Shown: in pieces, positions 1-8,604 of the stretch
Position numbering within the stretch: position 1 is the stretch's first letter
How the letters are laid out: each line of letters begins with the position of its first letter
Position numbers and translations under genes: made by a program
Notes under the pieces: generated by a model
The model's database searches: none
Told to the model about the DNA's origin: nothing
Seen by the model: only the letters and a program-made list of their open reading frames with translations
Source: Mesonia sp008017825
Lineage (GTDB): Bacteria > Bacteroidota > Bacteroidia > Flavobacteriales > Flavobacteriaceae
DNA: 64,000 bases
Assembly: GCF_008017825.1 (NCBI RefSeq)
Contig: NZ_VRLS01000086.1
Location: 310,001 to 374,000, forward strand
Direction: 5' to 3'

Positions 1-560
1 ATATGAGGATGATAAGAGAAGAAAACAGAAGAATGCATGCGCAAGTAGAGAATGTTCTTCGAATTTCAAAATTAGAAAAGAACGAACTCAATATTAAGAA
101 AGAAAGATTAAAGCTACACGAATTAGTTGAAGATGCAATTACACATATAGAGTTAATTGTAGATGATAGAGACGGGTATGTTAAAACACACTTTGGTGCC
201 TTGAAATGTTCTATTCTAGCTAATGAATCTCATTTTACCAATGTTATCGTCAACATATTAGATAACGCTGTAAAATATTCTGATGGGAAACCCAAAATTG
301 ATATCTATACAGAAAATGTAAAAAACTATGTTATTTTAAAAATTAGAGATCAAGGAAAGGGAATGAGCAAGGTTGTTCAGAAAAAAGTTTTTGAAAAGTT
401 TTTTAGAGAACATACAGGTGACGTACATGACGTAAAAGGTCATGGTTTAGGTTTAGCCTATGTAAAACAAATACTTACAGATCATCACGGCGAAGTGAGT
501 GTTCAAAGTGAAAAAGGAAAAGGAAGCACATTTATAATTAAATTACCATTAATATCTTAA
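1..560 (+). CDS. Sensor histidine kinase, C-terminal part (5' end outside window)
   Basis: This is the catalytic end of a membrane two-component sensor kinase; the frame is open to the left edge, so the sensor, membrane and H-box parts lie upstream. Counting from the first Met at position 3, the HATPase_c domain shows an N-box (NILDNAVKYS, about residues 84-93), a G1 box (DQGKG, 116-120) and a G2 box (GHGLGLAY, 146-153). The opening helix with RISKLEKNEL looks like the second helix of a HisKA dimerisation domain. It would phosphorylate the response regulator that starts 4 bases after its stop, so the two form an operon. The pairing resembles the RprX/RprY type of Bacteroidota, but the signal sensed cannot be read here. 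Confidence 0.92.
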   Translation, partial: MRMIREENRRMHAQVENVLRISKLEKNELNIKKERLKLHELVEDAITHIELIVDDRDGYVKTHFGALKCSILANESHFTNVIVNILDNAVKYSDGKPKIDIYTENVKNYVILKIRDQGKGMSKVVQKKVFEKFFREHTGDVHDVKGHGLGLAYVKQILTDHHGEVSVQSEKGKGSTFIIKLPLIS

Positions 561-564
561 ATAT

Positions 565-1287
565 ATGGAAACTGAAAGCAAGAAAATTTTATTAGTAGAG
601 GACGATCCAAACTTTGGTATTGTTCTTAAAGATTATTTAGCGATGAATGACTATGATGTTACTCACGCTAAAAATGGGATGGAAGGATTTGAAAAGTTTA
701 AAAAAGACGATTTCGATCTTTGTATCTTAGATGTAATGATGCCTTATAAAGACGGATTTACATTAGCAAAAGAGATTAGAGAAAAAAATGAAGAAGTGCC
801 AATTATTTTCTTAACCGCTAAAGCGATGAAAGAAGATGTATTAAAAGGTTATAAAGTAGGTGCAGATGATTACTTAAATAAACCTTTTGATAGTGAAGTA
901 CTTCTTATGAAGATAAAAGCTATTATGCAACGTAAGGCTACTGACAGCATTGCAGATAGTAAGCAATTTGAATTTCAAATAGGTGGTTTTCACTTAAATT
1001 CTAAGTTAAGATTTTTAACTTTTAAAGAAGAAGAACCATCTAAATTATCTCCAAAAGAAAATGAACTTTTAAGGTTGTTAGCTTTGCATGAAAATGATTT
1101 AATGCCTAGAGAATTAGCATTAACTAAGATTTGGAGAGATGACAATTACTTTACATCTAGAAGTATGGACGTATATATCGCAAAATTACGTAAGTACTTA
1201 AAGAAAGATGAGAATGTAGAAATCTTAAATATTCACGGGGAAGGATTTAGACTTGTGATTAGAAATAAAGAAGAGGAAAGCAAATAA
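565..1287 (+). CDS. OmpR/PhoB-type response regulator
   Basis: This 240-residue DNA-binding response regulator is the partner of the kinase just upstream. The receiver domain occupies about residues 7-120, with the acidic pocket at VEDD (11-14), the phospho-acceptor Asp in LDVMMP (near 56) and the conserved Lys in NKPFD. The second half (about 135-235) is a winged-helix Trans_reg_C domain. The length is normal for the family. ATG follows the kinase stop by 4 bases, so the pair is probably co-transcribed and possibly translationally coupled. The gene ends at a strong hairpin shared with convergent miaA. It resembles RprY of Bacteroides; target genes are unknown. Confidence 0.93.
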   Translation: METESKKILLVEDDPNFGIVLKDYLAMNDYDVTHAKNGMEGFEKFKKDDFDLCILDVMMPYKDGFTLAKEIREKNEEVPIIFLTAKAMKEDVLKGYKVGADDYLNKPFDSEVLLMKIKAIMQRKATDSIADSKQFEFQIGGFHLNSKLRFLTFKEEEPSKLSPKENELLRLLALHENDLMPRELALTKIWRDDNYFTSRSMDVYIAKLRKYLKKDENVEILNIHGEGFRLVIRNKEEESK

Positions 1288-1314
1288 ATTTGTAATTTAA
1301 AGCTCTTCAGTTTC

Positions 1315-1353
1315 AAAAATTTACTAGTAGCATTTAGCTACTAGTAAATTTTT
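1315..1353. terminator. Bidirectional hairpin terminator between response regulator and miaA
   Basis: A perfect 17-bp stem (1315-1331 with 1337-1353) closes a 5-base loop, with A-runs on the left and T-runs on the right, so it can act on both strands. The miaA stop codon (1341-1343) lies inside the stem. Confidence 0.85.
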
Positions 1354-2252
1354 TGTGTTATAGACTCAATTATTTTTTCAGGCGGACTATCATAAGAAAA
1401 CCAAGTTGTGTTTTCATCTTTTTTAAACCAAGTAAGTTGTCTTTTCGAAAATCTTCTAGTATTCCTTTTAATTTCACTTATTGCAAATTCTAGACTCCAC
1501 TCTCCATCAAAGTAATTAAATAATTCTTTATAACCTACAGTATTTAACGCGTTTAAATTCCGTAAAGGATATAATTTTCTAGCCTCCTCTATAAGTCCGG
1601 CCTCGATCATGAGATCAACCCTTTTTTCTATACGTTCATAAATTAATGGGCGAGGAGCATCTAAACCTATTTTAATGATATTAAAGTCTCTTTTTTTATT
1701 CGAATGATTTAAAAAACTAGAATAAGGCTGCCCAGTACCTAAACAAATTTCTAAAGCTCTAATTACTCTTTGCGGATTAGAAATAGCTACATTTTCATAG
1801 TGAAGAGGATCTAGGTCTTTTAGCTGAAGCTGAAGTGGTTCAATACCTTCTTTATTTAATCTCTCGTTTAAACTCTCTCGAATTGCAGCATCCACTTTAG
1901 GAAAGTGGTCTAAACCTTTATTTACAGCATCAATATATAAGCCACTTCCGCCAACTAAAAATAGAATTTTATGTTTTTTAAAAAGATCTTTTAATTTATT
2001 AATAGATTGCTTTTCAAAATCTCCTACAGAATAATTATCGTGTATAGAAATGTGTTGGATAAAATGATGAGGAGCTGCAGCTAATTCTTCCAAGGAAGGC
2101 ACCGCTGTACCAATATTCATTTCTTGGTAAAACTGTCTAGAATCTGCTGAAAGTATTTCAGAAGAAAAATGCTTTGCTAATGCAATACTTTTTGCAGTTT
2201 TCCCAATGGCAGTTGGTCCTACAATACTTACTAAATAAGGTTTATTTTTCAA
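1341..2252 (-). CDS. miaA: tRNA dimethylallyltransferase MiaA
   Basis: MiaA transfers a dimethylallyl group from DMAPP to N6 of A37 in tRNAs that read UNN codons. The 303-residue protein has the Walker A loop GPTAIGKT (12-19), the ADSRQFY segment that binds the target adenosine, the NPQRVIRALEI signature, and a C-terminal RRFSKRQLTWFKKD region that contacts tRNA. It is full length for the family. Its start overlaps the end of the ion-channel gene by 11 bases, so it is the last gene of a long minus-strand run. Its final codons, including TAG, lie within the terminator stem. Confidence 0.96.
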   Translation of the reverse strand: MKNKPYLVSIVGPTAIGKTAKSIALAKHFSSEILSADSRQFYQEMNIGTAVPSLEELAAAPHHFIQHISIHDNYSVGDFEKQSINKLKDLFKKHKILFLVGGSGLYIDAVNKGLDHFPKVDAAIRESLNERLNKEGIEPLQLQLKDLDPLHYENVAISNPQRVIRALEICLGTGQPYSSFLNHSNKKRDFNIIKIGLDAPRPLIYERIEKRVDLMIEAGLIEEARKLYPLRNLNALNTVGYKELFNYFDGEWSLEFAISEIKRNTRRFSKRQLTWFKKDENTTWFSYDSPPEKIIESITQKIY

Positions 2253-3075
2253 TATTTAAAGAATATCCGCAGTTATGACAATAATGGGCATCGTCTAAGT
2301 GTTTACTTTCGTTACAATTATAACAAGATTGAGTATTTACTCTTGGTTCTTTCTTAAAGTTTTTAGAGTATTCGGCACTTACAATTCCTGTAGGAACAGC
2401 TATAATACCATAACCTAAAATCATAATAAGTGATGCAATAAATTGACCTAGCGGAGTTATAGGGTGAATGTCACCAAACCCAACAGTAGTTAATGTCACA
2501 ATACACCAATATATGCTAATAGGAATGCTTGTGAATCCACTTTGCTCACCCTCAATAATATACATAGCTGTACCAGCTATTAATGATAAAATAACTACAG
2601 CAAAGAGAAAGACAAAAATTTTAGCTCTACTTTCTTTTAAAGCACTAGCTAGTTTATTTCCTTCTCCAATATATCTACTTATTTTTAAAATTCTAAAAAC
2701 TCTTAGAAGCCTTAACGCTCTTACAGTAACTAAGGCTCCACTTCCTACAAAAATGAGAGAAAGATAAAGAGGTATGGTAGATAGAAAATCTATAATTCCG
2801 TAAAAACTAAAAATATAATTAGAAGGCTTTTTTATAGAAACGATTCTAAGAATATATTCAATAGTAAAAAGTATAGTTACTACCCATTCTCCATAAAATA
2901 GAAAGTCATAAATCCAAGGTTCTAAACCTTTTATACTTTCAATCATAACAAAGATGACACTCAAGAAAATAAAAACAAGTAAAACGACATCAAATAATTT
3001 TCCTGTAGGCGTATCTGCCTCATAAATTATTTCATGCAACTTCTCTTGCCAGGTAAAGTTTTCTTTTTTATTCAA
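2242..3075 (-). CDS. Voltage-gated-type K+ channel (ion transporter) with C-terminal zinc ribbon
   Basis: A six-helix inner-membrane cation channel subunit of 277 residues. Helices S1-S3 fall at about 28-45, 62-80 and 93-110. S4 carries regularly spaced arginines (R119, R122, R125, R128). The pore loop reads TLTTVGFGD with the K+ selectivity filter TVGFG at 197-201, followed by S6. After S6 there is a short tail with two CxxC pairs (C251/C254 and C266/C269), a probable zinc ribbon. The channel assignment is firm from the filter; gating and physiological role are inferred. It overlaps miaA by 11 bases and lies 47 bases after the exonuclease gene. Confidence 0.9.
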   Translation of the reverse strand: MNKKENFTWQEKLHEIIYEADTPTGKLFDVVLLVFIFLSVIFVMIESIKGLEPWIYDFLFYGEWVVTILFTIEYILRIVSIKKPSNYIFSFYGIIDFLSTIPLYLSLIFVGSGALVTVRALRLLRVFRILKISRYIGEGNKLASALKESRAKIFVFLFAVVILSLIAGTAMYIIEGEQSGFTSIPISIYWCIVTLTTVGFGDIHPITPLGQFIASLIMILGYGIIAVPTGIVSAEYSKNFKKEPRVNTQSCYNCNESKHLDDAHYCHNCGYSLNIEK

Positions 3076-3122
3076 TGAATAGAATTTTAGATTATAAGAT
3101 TATAGGTAATATAAAGTAAAAC

Positions 3123-4484
3123 TTAATACTCAACAACTTTTATATTTTTATTTCTTCTCATATAGCTTTGTATAATATGTTGTGCATCTCTATTATTTTG
3201 CATAGGAGAAATAATATTTTTCAAAATATCTATATGATTAATTTGGTGGTTAAGATTTGCATATCCAAAACCTTGAAATTTACCTTCTTCAATAAGCAAA
3301 ATACTTTTCTCTCCAGTTTCTCTCCCTCGATCAATAAGTACCATATTTTTATTGAGATAACTAAAACGTTGTAAAACCTCTTCAACTTTTTCATTATAAG
3401 AAACAGTAGATTCTTCTGAAATACAAGCTCCATCACAAGATTTTATAGAGTAGTTAAAACAACTCGTATCAGTTTTATAAATTCCTGTAAATTTTTGACA
3501 CAGTCCATAATTCTCTGTCAGCATTTCCATAAAATTTTTAGCTTGTTTTAGAGTGGTAAATGTAGTTATAGGGTTTTCTATTAGAGAAGATTTCATGATT
3601 TTTAGCTCTATATAACCATCTTCATTTGTAAAAGAGGTAACGGCATAATTAAAAATATCTTTCTTTAAAGCACGATTGTATTTGGGCTTATTCTTTTTGA
3701 TTTCGTCATTTTCTTTTAACAATGCTAGAAGTTCATTACCTGTAAGCTCATAAGAAACGGCAGCAATATCGTGTCGCATTTTTTTAGCTTTGTGACTTTC
3801 GTTTGTAAAATGCTGATTTAATCTTTTTCGAATGTTTCTACTTTTTCCAATATAAATAATCTCACCTTCTTCATTATGCATATAATAGACTCCGGTGCTA
3901 GAAGGAACATCATCTAAAATCCTTATCAATTTCGTATCTAATTGATTCTTGGGTATTTTCCTAACCGATTTTTTTATAATTTCCTTTTCGGAGTCTTTAT
4001 TCAGTAATAATTGAAACAACTTAACAGTTGCCAGTGCATCTCCGCTCGCTCGATGTCTATCTGTAATAGGAATTCCTAAACTTTTTGTAAGTTTCCCTAA
4101 ACTATATGAAGGTTGATCTAATATAAGCTTTTTAGAAAGCTCTACGGTGCAAATAGTTTGTCTCTCATAGGTGTAACCTAATCGTCTATATTCTAACTTT
4201 AAAATTCTATAATCGAACTTCGCATTGTGGGCAACGAGTACACAATCTGTAGTAATTTCAATAATTCTCTTTGCCACTTCATAAAACTTAGGGGCATTAC
4301 GAAGCATGTCATTGTTAATTCCTGTAAGACCAACCACAAAGGGTTGTATAGGGCGTTCTGGATTTACAAGGCTTATAAACTGATCTACAATTTCGTGTCC
4401 ATCAAATTTATAGATAGCAATCTCAGTCGTTCCTTCTTCATTATATTTACCTCCCGTGGTTTCTATGTCAACAATTGCGTACAA
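3123..4484 (-). CDS. DnaQ-like 3'-5' exonuclease fused to UvrC-type GIY-YIG nuclease
   Basis: A 453-residue fusion. Residues 1-160 are a DEDDh exonuclease like the DNA polymerase III epsilon subunit: D6 and E8 in VDIETT, AHNAKFD near 85-91, and H144/D149 in RHRASGD. Residues about 195-275 are a GIY-YIG endonuclease of the UvrC/Cho type (GVY at 198-200, YIG at 211-213, then KSRNIRKRL and the ELLALLKE helix). The remaining C-terminal part with several cysteines resembles other proteins of this architecture in Bacteroidota and Firmicutes. A DNA-repair role is inferred from the domains. No UvrA/UvrB-binding or helix-hairpin-helix region was recognised, so it is not UvrC. Confidence 0.88.
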   Translation of the reverse strand: MYAIVDIETTGGKYNEEGTTEIAIYKFDGHEIVDQFISLVNPERPIQPFVVGLTGINNDMLRNAPKFYEVAKRIIEITTDCVLVAHNAKFDYRILKLEYRRLGYTYERQTICTVELSKKLILDQPSYSLGKLTKSLGIPITDRHRASGDALATVKLFQLLLNKDSEKEIIKKSVRKIPKNQLDTKLIRILDDVPSSTGVYYMHNEEGEIIYIGKSRNIRKRLNQHFTNESHKAKKMRHDIAAVSYELTGNELLALLKENDEIKKNKPKYNRALKKDIFNYAVTSFTNEDGYIELKIMKSSLIENPITTFTTLKQAKNFMEMLTENYGLCQKFTGIYKTDTSCFNYSIKSCDGACISEESTVSYNEKVEEVLQRFSYLNKNMVLIDRGRETGEKSILLIEEGKFQGFGYANLNHQINHIDILKNIISPMQNNRDAQHIIQSYMRRNKNIKVVEY

Positions 4485-4498
4485 CTATAAATTTTGTT

Positions 4499-5161
4499 TT
4501 AATTATAAATCCGTTTTCCAAATATAGAACTTCCTATTCTCACCATATTACTTCCATTATCAATGGCAAGTTGATAATCACCACTCATTCCCATAGATAG
4601 AGTGGTTAATTGAGGAAAATCTTTAGAAAACTCATCCATTTTCTCTTTTAGATAAGCAAATTCACTAGCTATCTTCTGTTTATCTTCCGTTAAGGTTGCC
4701 ATTCCCATCAAACCAACAATTTTCACATTTTCCATTTGCTGGTAGGCATCAGAATTTAAAATTTTTAAAGCTTCGTCTGCTTCCATCCCATATTTACTAT
4801 CTTCTTCAGCTATTTTTATTTGAAGCAAACATTCAATTACGCGATTTTCTTCTTTTGCTCTTTTTTCAATTTCTTTAAGCAACTTCATTTTATGAACCGC
4901 ATGTACTAGACTTACATATGGTGCCATATATTTTACTTTGTTGGTCTGTACATGACCAATCATATGCCATTCAATATCTTTAGGAAGAGCTTCATGCTTA
5001 TCTGTCATTTCTTGTATTTTGTTTTCTCCAAAAATACGCTGACCTGCATGGTAGGCTTCTAAAATATCTTCATTCGGTTTGGTTTTAGAAACTGCTATTA
5101 AGCAAATATCTTTAGGCAAACTTTCTCTATATTCTTTTATTTTATCACTTATGTTGCTCAT
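4499..5161 (-). CDS. yggS: YggS-family PLP-binding protein (PLPBP)
   Basis: A pyridoxal-phosphate homeostasis protein of the alanine-racemase-like TIM-barrel fold. The PLP lysine is in LIAVSKTKP near the N-terminus, followed by the family motifs FGENKIQE and WHMIGHVQTNK, and SMGMSGDYQLAI toward the end. I take the start at MSNISDK (5161), giving 220 residues. A longer frame starting at 5191 would run back into the upstream DUF1015 gene and adds ten residues not typical of the family. It sits 4 bases after DUF1015 and 14 bases before the exonuclease gene, inside a minus-strand operon. Confidence 0.93.
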   Translation of the reverse strand: MSNISDKIKEYRESLPKDICLIAVSKTKPNEDILEAYHAGQRIFGENKIQEMTDKHEALPKDIEWHMIGHVQTNKVKYMAPYVSLVHAVHKMKLLKEIEKRAKEENRVIECLLQIKIAEEDSKYGMEADEALKILNSDAYQQMENVKIVGLMGMATLTEDKQKIASEFAYLKEKMDEFSKDFPQLTTLSMGMSGDYQLAIDNGSNMVRIGSSIFGKRIYN

Positions 5162-5165
5162 AGAA

Positions 5166-6404
5166 TTAATATTCATAAATGGTAATTCCACTTCTTAATT
5201 TAGGTTCTATATAAGTAGATTTTGGTGGCATGGTTAGACCTTCATTCGCAATATTTTTCATTTCTTCTACACTTGCAGGAACCATTCCAAAACCAACTTT
5301 AAAGGCGCCGCTATCTACTAATCCTTTTACGTGAGGCATTCCTTTTTTTCCGTGAGCGTAATCTAAACGTTGATCATTTCTAGGGTCTTTAATCCCTAAA
5401 ATAGGTTCTAAAACAGTTTTATATAAAACTTGTGCATCTAAATGAGAAAGTGAATTTTCTATTTTAAAATTTAGCTTTCTTAAATGTAAAGAATAAAACT
5501 CACCATCTAAGTACATGCTAAATTGATGTTTCTCTAGTGGCCTATAATAAGTACTTTTTCTATTCTGAATTCTAAACGAGTTATCTAATTTAATTAAGAA
5601 CTCTTCTTTAGATAATCCGTTAAGGTCTTTAATTAATCTATTAAATTCTAAAATCTTAAGATTGCTTTCAGGGATAATGTAACTCATAAAATAATTATAA
5701 GGTTCATTCCCTGTATGTTGAGGATTATTTTTCCTTAATTCTTCATAAAGTTGGTAGGCAGAGGCACTTCTATGATGGCCATCTGCAATATAAAGATGAT
5801 CCATACTACTAAATTCTTCTTGAATTCTCTTCAGTAAAATTTCATCATCTAAAGTCCATAAATAATGAGTATCTCTATACGTTGTGGTGAACTCATATTC
5901 AGGTCGGTCTTGAGTAACTTCTTTAATAATTTCAGCTAAAGCGGAATTATCTGGATGAGTTAATAAAACAGGTTCTGCGTTAAATCCTACAGTCTCCAAA
6001 TACTCCTTAAAATCATCTTCACGATGTGCAATCGTTTCTTCGTGACGCTTAATAAGATTGCTTTTATAACTATCTAGGCTCGTTGCGGCTACAATTCCTG
6101 TAAAAACGTGTTTTTCGCTATCAATTAAGCGGTAGATATAATAATTAGGTTTTTCATCTTGAATAAAGATATGATCTTCCCTAAATTCTTGATATCTATT
6201 TTTTACCAGTTCATAACGATCTGGACCCGAAATTTCTTTGTGGTATTTATAACCAGGATTTACAATATGTAAAAATGAAAACGGATTGTTGTCTAGACGC
6301 GCTTCCCTTTCGGCCTGAGTGTAATGATGATAAGGCCTAGAGGAGATAAGACCTACTTTATCTCGCGTAGGTCTTACCGCTCTAAAAGGAGTTACTTTTG
6401 GCAT
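5166..6404 (-). CDS. DUF1015 family protein
   Basis: A 412-residue soluble protein that matches the DUF1015 family over its full length: an N-terminal PFRAVRPT and SSRPYHHYT segment, then the ADGHHRSASAYQL motif in the middle and a C-terminal GMVPASVEEMKNIANEG region. The family is widespread in bacteria and often lies near serine-metabolism or housekeeping genes; the biochemical role is not established. It lies between the 3-hydroxyacyl-CoA dehydrogenase (6 bases) and yggS (4 bases), so the three are almost certainly one transcript. No signal peptide or membrane segment is visible. Confidence 0.9.
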   Translation of the reverse strand: MPKVTPFRAVRPTRDKVGLISSRPYHHYTQAEREARLDNNPFSFLHIVNPGYKYHKEISGPDRYELVKNRYQEFREDHIFIQDEKPNYYIYRLIDSEKHVFTGIVAATSLDSYKSNLIKRHEETIAHREDDFKEYLETVGFNAEPVLLTHPDNSALAEIIKEVTQDRPEYEFTTTYRDTHYLWTLDDEILLKRIQEEFSSMDHLYIADGHHRSASAYQLYEELRKNNPQHTGNEPYNYFMSYIIPESNLKILEFNRLIKDLNGLSKEEFLIKLDNSFRIQNRKSTYYRPLEKHQFSMYLDGEFYSLHLRKLNFKIENSLSHLDAQVLYKTVLEPILGIKDPRNDQRLDYAHGKKGMPHVKGLVDSGAFKVGFGMVPASVEEMKNIANEGLTMPPKSTYIEPKLRSGITIYEY

Positions 6405-6410
6405 AAAATT

Positions 6411-7298
6411 TTATTTGAATTGAGCCGATACATGTTCTGCTTTTCTGCTTTCCGAGTAATCGTAAAAACCTTCACCAGATTTTACACCTAGTTTTCCTGC
6501 TTGTACCATATTTACTAATAATGGGCAAGGTGCATATTTAGGGTTCTTAAAGCCATCGTACATCACTTCCAAAATGCTTAAACAAACATCTAAACCAATA
6601 AAATCGGCTAATTGTAATGGTCCCATTGGGTGAGCCATTCCTAATTTCATTACCGTGTCAATTTCTTCAACACCAGCAACTTGATTGTAAAGCGTTTCAA
6701 TAGACTCATTAATCATGGGCATTAATATACGATTCGCCACAAAACCAGGGTAATCATTCACCTCTGTAGGAACCTTTTTTAAAGCTTTAGAAAGATCCAT
6801 AATAATCTCGGTAGTTTCATTTGAAGTGTTGTAACCTCTAATGATCTCGACCAATTTCATAATAGGTACAGGATTCATAAAGTGCATCCCAATAACTTTA
6901 TCTGCTCTTTTGGTTACCGAAGCAATTTTGGTAATAGAAATAGAGCTTGTATTAGAAGCTAAAATCGTATTGGCAGCACAAAATTTCTCTAGATCTTCAA
7001 AAATCTGAAGTTTAAGTTTTTCATTCTCTGTAGCGGCTTCAACTACAAGTTCAACATTTTTTACACCTTCTTCTAAAGAAGTATGCTTAGTAATATTCTC
7101 TAAGGTGTTGCTTTTATCGCTTTCGCTGATTTTTTCTTTGGCTACCATTCTATCCAAATTTTTAGTAATGGTGGCTACACCTTTAGAAAGGCTATCTTCA
7201 GAAATATCTATTAAATTAACTTTATAACCAAATTGTGCAAAGGTATGGGCAATTCCGTTTCCCATAGTTCCTGCTCCAATAACAGCAATATTTTTCAT
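6411..7298 (-). CDS. 3-hydroxybutyryl-CoA / 3-hydroxyacyl-CoA dehydrogenase
   Basis: An NAD-dependent oxidoreductase of 295 residues that interconverts 3-hydroxyacyl-CoA and 3-ketoacyl-CoA. The Rossmann loop GAGTMGNGIA is at 8-17. The catalytic region contains ASNTSSISIT and GMHFMNPVPIMKLVEI with the active-site His, and the C-terminal helical domain has DYPGFVANRI and GMAHPMGPLQLADFIGLD. The size fits single-domain HBD enzymes rather than the fused FadB type. It probably serves fatty-acid or butyryl-CoA metabolism. It follows the Gfo/Idh oxidoreductase by 15 bases. Confidence 0.93.
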   Translation of the reverse strand: MKNIAVIGAGTMGNGIAHTFAQFGYKVNLIDISEDSLSKGVATITKNLDRMVAKEKISESDKSNTLENITKHTSLEEGVKNVELVVEAATENEKLKLQIFEDLEKFCAANTILASNTSSISITKIASVTKRADKVIGMHFMNPVPIMKLVEIIRGYNTSNETTEIIMDLSKALKKVPTEVNDYPGFVANRILMPMINESIETLYNQVAGVEEIDTVMKLGMAHPMGPLQLADFIGLDVCLSILEVMYDGFKNPKYAPCPLLVNMVQAGKLGVKSGEGFYDYSESRKAEHVSAQFK

Positions 7299-7313
7299 GT
7301 GATTGTATATATT

Positions 7314-8279
7314 TTAATTAGAAAAACTTTCAATAACTTGTTTAGCTACTTGTAAAGCTTTTGTTCCTTGCTCTAAAGTAACTTTTGGGGTGGTATTATT
7401 ATTAATCGCATCGGCAAAAGTTTCTAGCTCATCTAGAATGGCGTTATTTTCTTCTACGTCTGGATTATCAAAATAAATTTGCTTTTTAATGCCTTCAGCA
7501 TTTTGGAGAATCATATCAAAATCTCCGGGGTTTTCTGGAGCTTCTTTCATTTTCACTACTTCACAATTCTTTTCTAAAAAGTCTACAGAAATATAAGCAT
7601 CTCGCTGAAAGAAACGTGCTTTACGCATTTGCTTTAATGAAATTCTACTAGCTGTAAGGTTAGCCACACATCCGTTTTCAAATTCGATACGAGCGTTACA
7701 AATATCTGGGGTTTCACTAATCACAGAAACTCCGCTGGCATTAATTTTCTTTACATCAGATTTTACAACGCTAAGAATAGCATCAATATCATGAATCATT
7801 AAATCTAAAACAACGGGAACATCAGTCCCACGTGGGTTAAATTCCGCTAGACGGTGAGCTTCAATAAACATAGGCTCATCAATCATATACGACACCGCTT
7901 GGAAAGCAGGATTAAAACGCTCCACATGACCTACTTGACCCTTTACTTGGTGCTTTTTTGCAAGCTTTACCAAATCTTCTGCTTCTTCAACCGTATTGGT
8001 AATGGGCTTTTCTATAAACACATGTTTACCAGCCTCGATCACTTTTTTTGCTGTTTCGAAGTGAGAAAGGGTAGGAGTAACAATATCAATCACATCTGCT
8101 TGCGCAATAAGTTCTTCTATAGAATTGAAAACAGTGTATCCAAATTCTTGAGAAATTTTTTGTGCATAATCGGGATTACTATCGTAAAAGCCAATTAAAT
8201 TATAGTGTTCTGATTGATTTAATAAACGCAGGTGAATTTTTCCTAAATGTCCTGCCCCTATAACTCCAACATTAAGCAT
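7314..8279 (-). CDS. Gfo/Idh/MocA family NAD(P)-dependent oxidoreductase
   Basis: A 321-residue sugar- or cyclitol-type dehydrogenase fold. The N-terminal Rossmann loop reads GAGHLGKIH (8-16), the EKPIT motif lies near residue 95, and the C-terminal alpha/beta dimerisation domain follows, with VLDLMIHDIDAILS carrying the probable catalytic His region. The exact substrate cannot be told from sequence. It is the first gene of the minus-strand run that ends with miaA, and a TAnnTTTG box lies 17 bases upstream of its start. Confidence 0.9.
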   Translation of the reverse strand: MLNVGVIGAGHLGKIHLRLLNQSEHYNLIGFYDSNPDYAQKISQEFGYTVFNSIEELIAQADVIDIVTPTLSHFETAKKVIEAGKHVFIEKPITNTVEEAEDLVKLAKKHQVKGQVGHVERFNPAFQAVSYMIDEPMFIEAHRLAEFNPRGTDVPVVLDLMIHDIDAILSVVKSDVKKINASGVSVISETPDICNARIEFENGCVANLTASRISLKQMRKARFFQRDAYISVDFLEKNCEVVKMKEAPENPGDFDMILQNAEGIKKQIYFDNPDVEENNAILDELETFADAINNNTTPKVTLEQGTKALQVAKQVIESFSN

Positions 8280-8295
8280 ATGGTCTGGTTTTTCA

Positions 8296-8303
8296 CAAAA
8301 ATA
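8296..8303 (-). promoter_or_regulatory. Candidate -7 box (TATTTTTG) for the minus-strand operon
   Basis: It matches the Bacteroidota -7 consensus TAnnTTTG and lies 17 bases before the Gfo/Idh start. No clear -33 TTG was found at the usual spacing. Confidence 0.35.
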
Positions 8304-8414
8304 GTATTTCTTTTACAGAAGTGGTATTAAATTTAGTAAATACATGTTTCTACTTGATATTTAACTATTTATTTTAAATCAATAAATTTTTAGTAAATTT
8401 AAAGAACCAAAAAT

Positions 8415-8604
8415 CTAGCTTTATGAGGACAATTTTACTTTTTCTTGTTGGAATTTTAACGACTTCCATTTCCGCGCAAACCACCAGCATTCCCGACCAA
8501 GGTTTTGAGCAAGCCTTAATTGATTTGGGTATAGATTCTGACCAAACCCTTAATGGGCAAGTATTAACTAGCGACGTCGCTAGTGTTACGAGTTTAGATT
8601 TATC
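8415..8604 (+). repeat. Direct repeat unit A, copy 1 (LRR gene leader and N-terminal block)
   Basis: The sequence from CTAGCTTTATGAGG to the LTSDVASVTSLDLS codons is repeated at 10200-10390 with few mismatches, and from the signal-peptide cleavage site on at 9374-9510. Confidence 0.8.
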
